This document shows, piece by piece, positions 62,217 to 64,000 of a stretch of 64,000 nt of DNA. Origin of the DNA: Cannabis sativa (Eukaryota; Streptophyta; Magnoliopsida; Rosales; Cannabaceae). Where the stretch lies: assembly GCF_029168945.1 (NCBI RefSeq), contig NW_026870043.1, positions 9,988,501 through 10,052,500 of the forward strand, written 5' to 3'. A model generated the notes under the pieces. It searched no databases, was not told where the DNA came from, and worked only from the letters and a program-made list of their open reading frames with translations. Position numbers and translations under genes: made by a program. How positions within the stretch are numbered: the stretch's first letter is position 1; the number at the start of each line of letters is the position of its first letter.

Positions 62217-63632
62217 ATGGCTTCCGCACGCTTTGAAGTAGATAAGTTCAATAGAGCCAATGATTTTGGACTATGGAGAATCAAGATGAAAGCAATTCTG
62301 GTTCATCAAGGAGTGTATCAAGCCATTGATAAAGAAGAATTGAAGGAATTGGGAAATGACAAGAAGAAGATTAAAGAAATTGAAACAAAGGCTCATAGTG
62401 CAATCTTGTTAAGTTTGGGAGATGAAGTATAGAGAGAAGTGTCAAATGAAGAAACTGCTTTGGGAATATGGGAGAAGCTAGCCTCAATTTATCTGAAGAA
62501 ATTTCTTGCCAACAAGTTATACTTGAAGAAGAAGCTGTACACTCTCAAGATGGAAGATTCGAAAGAACTCAGAAAACACCTTGATGAGTTCAATCGAATT
62601 ATACTGGATCTCTGCAACATAGGAGTAAAAATAGAAGATGAAGATCAGGGGATCTTGTTGCTCAGCTCATTACCAAAAACCTATGAATATTTCGTGGATA
62701 CAATTCTATATGGCAAAGAAACCTTGACCATGACAGAGGTCAAGGCAGCACTCAACTCAAAGGAAATGCAGAAGAAAAATGATGAGAGAACTAATGGTAT
62801 TGCAGACAGTTTATTTGTGAGAACCAGAAGTAATACAAAAGATTTCAGGGGTGGATATAACAAGACAAATCATAAGAACAATCAGAGTACAAAACTAAAG
62901 CAAAATCCAAGCAAGAAAAGCAGTGTTACTACTGCAAAAAGGAAGGACATTTCAGAGATGAATGTAGGGCACTCAAGGCGAAATTGGAGAGAGAAAAGGG
63001 ACAAGAAAGAGGTGCTGCAGGCATTGTTTTTGATGGTTATGAGTCTGCAGAAGCTTTGGTTGTGACAAGTCAAGAATCTGGTTGTGAATGGATTCTTGAC
63101 TCTGGGTGCTCATTTCATATGACACCAAGGAGGGAACTGTTTAGTGACTTCAAGAAGATTGAGGGTGGATCAGTTTTGCTAGGAGACAATAAAGCTTGTA
63201 AGATTTCAGGAATGGGAAGTGTGTTGATCAAAATGAATGATGGTCAAATCAAGCTCATACAAGAAGTCAGATATGTCCCTGAACTAAAGAGAAATTTACT
63301 TTCAATTAGTGAACTTGTATCTAAAGGCTGCATTGTAAAGATAGATGGTTCAATGAAAGTAATGAAGGGTACTAGGATAGTAATGAAGGGAGATATTAAA
63401 AATGGAATTTACTATCTGCAAGGATAGACAGTTGTTGGAAAATCGAATTTAGTTGTCAAGAGCAGTGATAATTTCAACACAAGGCTATGGCACATGAGGC
63501 TAGGTCATGTTAGTGAGAGAGGTCTCTATGAATTGGAGAAATAGGGTATTCTCAAAGGTAAACTTGGTAAAGAATTTAGATTTTGTGAAGAATGTGTGTA
63601 AGGTAAGTGCAGCAGAGTGAAATTCACTCCAT
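62217..63632 (+). pseudogene. Copia gag-protease pseudogene of element F
   Basis: Starts at ATG 62217 (MASARFEVDKFNRANDFGLW). Copia gag continues through a TAG at 62430-62432 (CAG expected) to about 62910. A frameshift just before 62921 separates gag from its CCHC knuckle (CYYCKKEGHFRDEC). The second frame contains the protease (WILDSGCSFHMTP near 63090) and ends at TAG 63425. The GAG-pre-integrase segment follows with two more stops (LWHMRLGHVSERGL; CEECV, stop, GKCSRVKF). The remainder of pol is missing because other repeat DNA begins near 63633. Confidence 0.88.
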
Positions 63633-63639
63633 GACTACA

Positions 63640-64000
63640 CACAACCAATTATAATTAGGTTATTATGCTTAAAATATCTAGATTTACGGTAAATCTAGAT
63701 CCTGGTAAAATATTTCCAACAAAACTTCAAACTTTTGAATTTGAAAATATTATGGTTAAAATATCTTGGTTAACTTGTTGACAGATCTAATGATCTGATT
63801 TTAACCCATGGTTCAATTGTCAATAAGTCAAGTAAATAATTTGTAACAGGTAAATTTTACATTCTTCTTTCATCTGTGTATGACCTATTAACATGATAGG
63901 ATCCATCCAAATATGTGTGCCTATGTGAGCCTATATGTTTACTTTTGCTATAGACACATATAGGTTGTTGTTGCTAAATAAAATGTCATAACTTGATAGA
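63640..64000 (+). mobile_element. Fragment of the pol-less copia-type family, right edge
   Basis: 63640-63721 resembles the last part of the 1.9-kb LTR type (GATCCTGGTAAAATATTTCC, AACA). After it comes leader sequence in plus orientation: 63775-64000 is the reverse complement of the region around 44310-44520. The PBS and leader start are missing, so the copy is internally deleted. It runs off the window. A near-perfect palindrome (12-bp arms ATCTAGATTTAC) lies at 63676-63700. Confidence 0.7.

Overview
The window is plant nuclear DNA, almost certainly from a eudicot. It has AT-rich intergenic DNA packed with LTR retrotransposons, tRNA-Met-type primer-binding sites, spliced genes, and a DUO1-type R2R3-MYB gene with a miR159-like site. 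Species cannot be fixed from the sequence; a rosid is plausible but is a guess.

Positions 1-56631 are one nest of retroelements. From junctions, LTR ends and target-site duplications (TSDs) I read this order, oldest first: a LINE (3' end at 54613-56631); a copia-type LTR fragment E in it (53247-54612); an autonomous-type copia element D (pol and 3' LTR, 49835-53246); a pol-less copia-like element 'C-outer' (11318-16058 plus 47602-49834, minus strand); a second such element 'C-mid' inside the C-outer leader (16059-47601, TSD CACGG); a Tekay/Del-like chromovirus G1 in C-mid (19870-39171, plus strand, TSD CCATA); and a younger, nearly intact relative G2 in the G1 3' LTR (27311-36930, minus strand, TSD CATTT). 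Side branches are the solo LTR G4 in C-mid (39795-42043, TSD TTGCA), gypsy G3 in C-outer (5068-11317), and element A1 in the G3 integrase region (1-5067). The left halves of the LINE, E, D, G3 and A1 lie outside the window.

Positions 56632-61665 are the genic island. A TIR/foldback-type element (about 56834-57669) precedes the promoter of a three-exon R2R3-MYB gene (58288-59645, plus strand). Its product matches DUO1 (DUO POLLEN1), the pollen germline regulator. About 180 bp upstream of its ATG are four DNGTGGV motifs followed by a tandem YAACYGY pair, the arrangement described for the DUO1 promoter module ROD1. Exon 1 holds a near-perfect miR159 target. Tail to tail with it is a three-exon histidine-phosphatase (phosphoglycerate-mutase-like) gene (60260-61274, minus strand); as I recall, such a gene also neighbours DUO1 in Arabidopsis.

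Positions 61666-64000 hold the 5' part of another copia element (LTR, PBS, broken gag-protease), cut by a fragment of the same pol-less family that runs off the right edge. I see no tRNA, rRNA or CRISPR. The most valuable content is the DUO1 locus with its regulatory sites and the dated, deeply nested retroelement stack.
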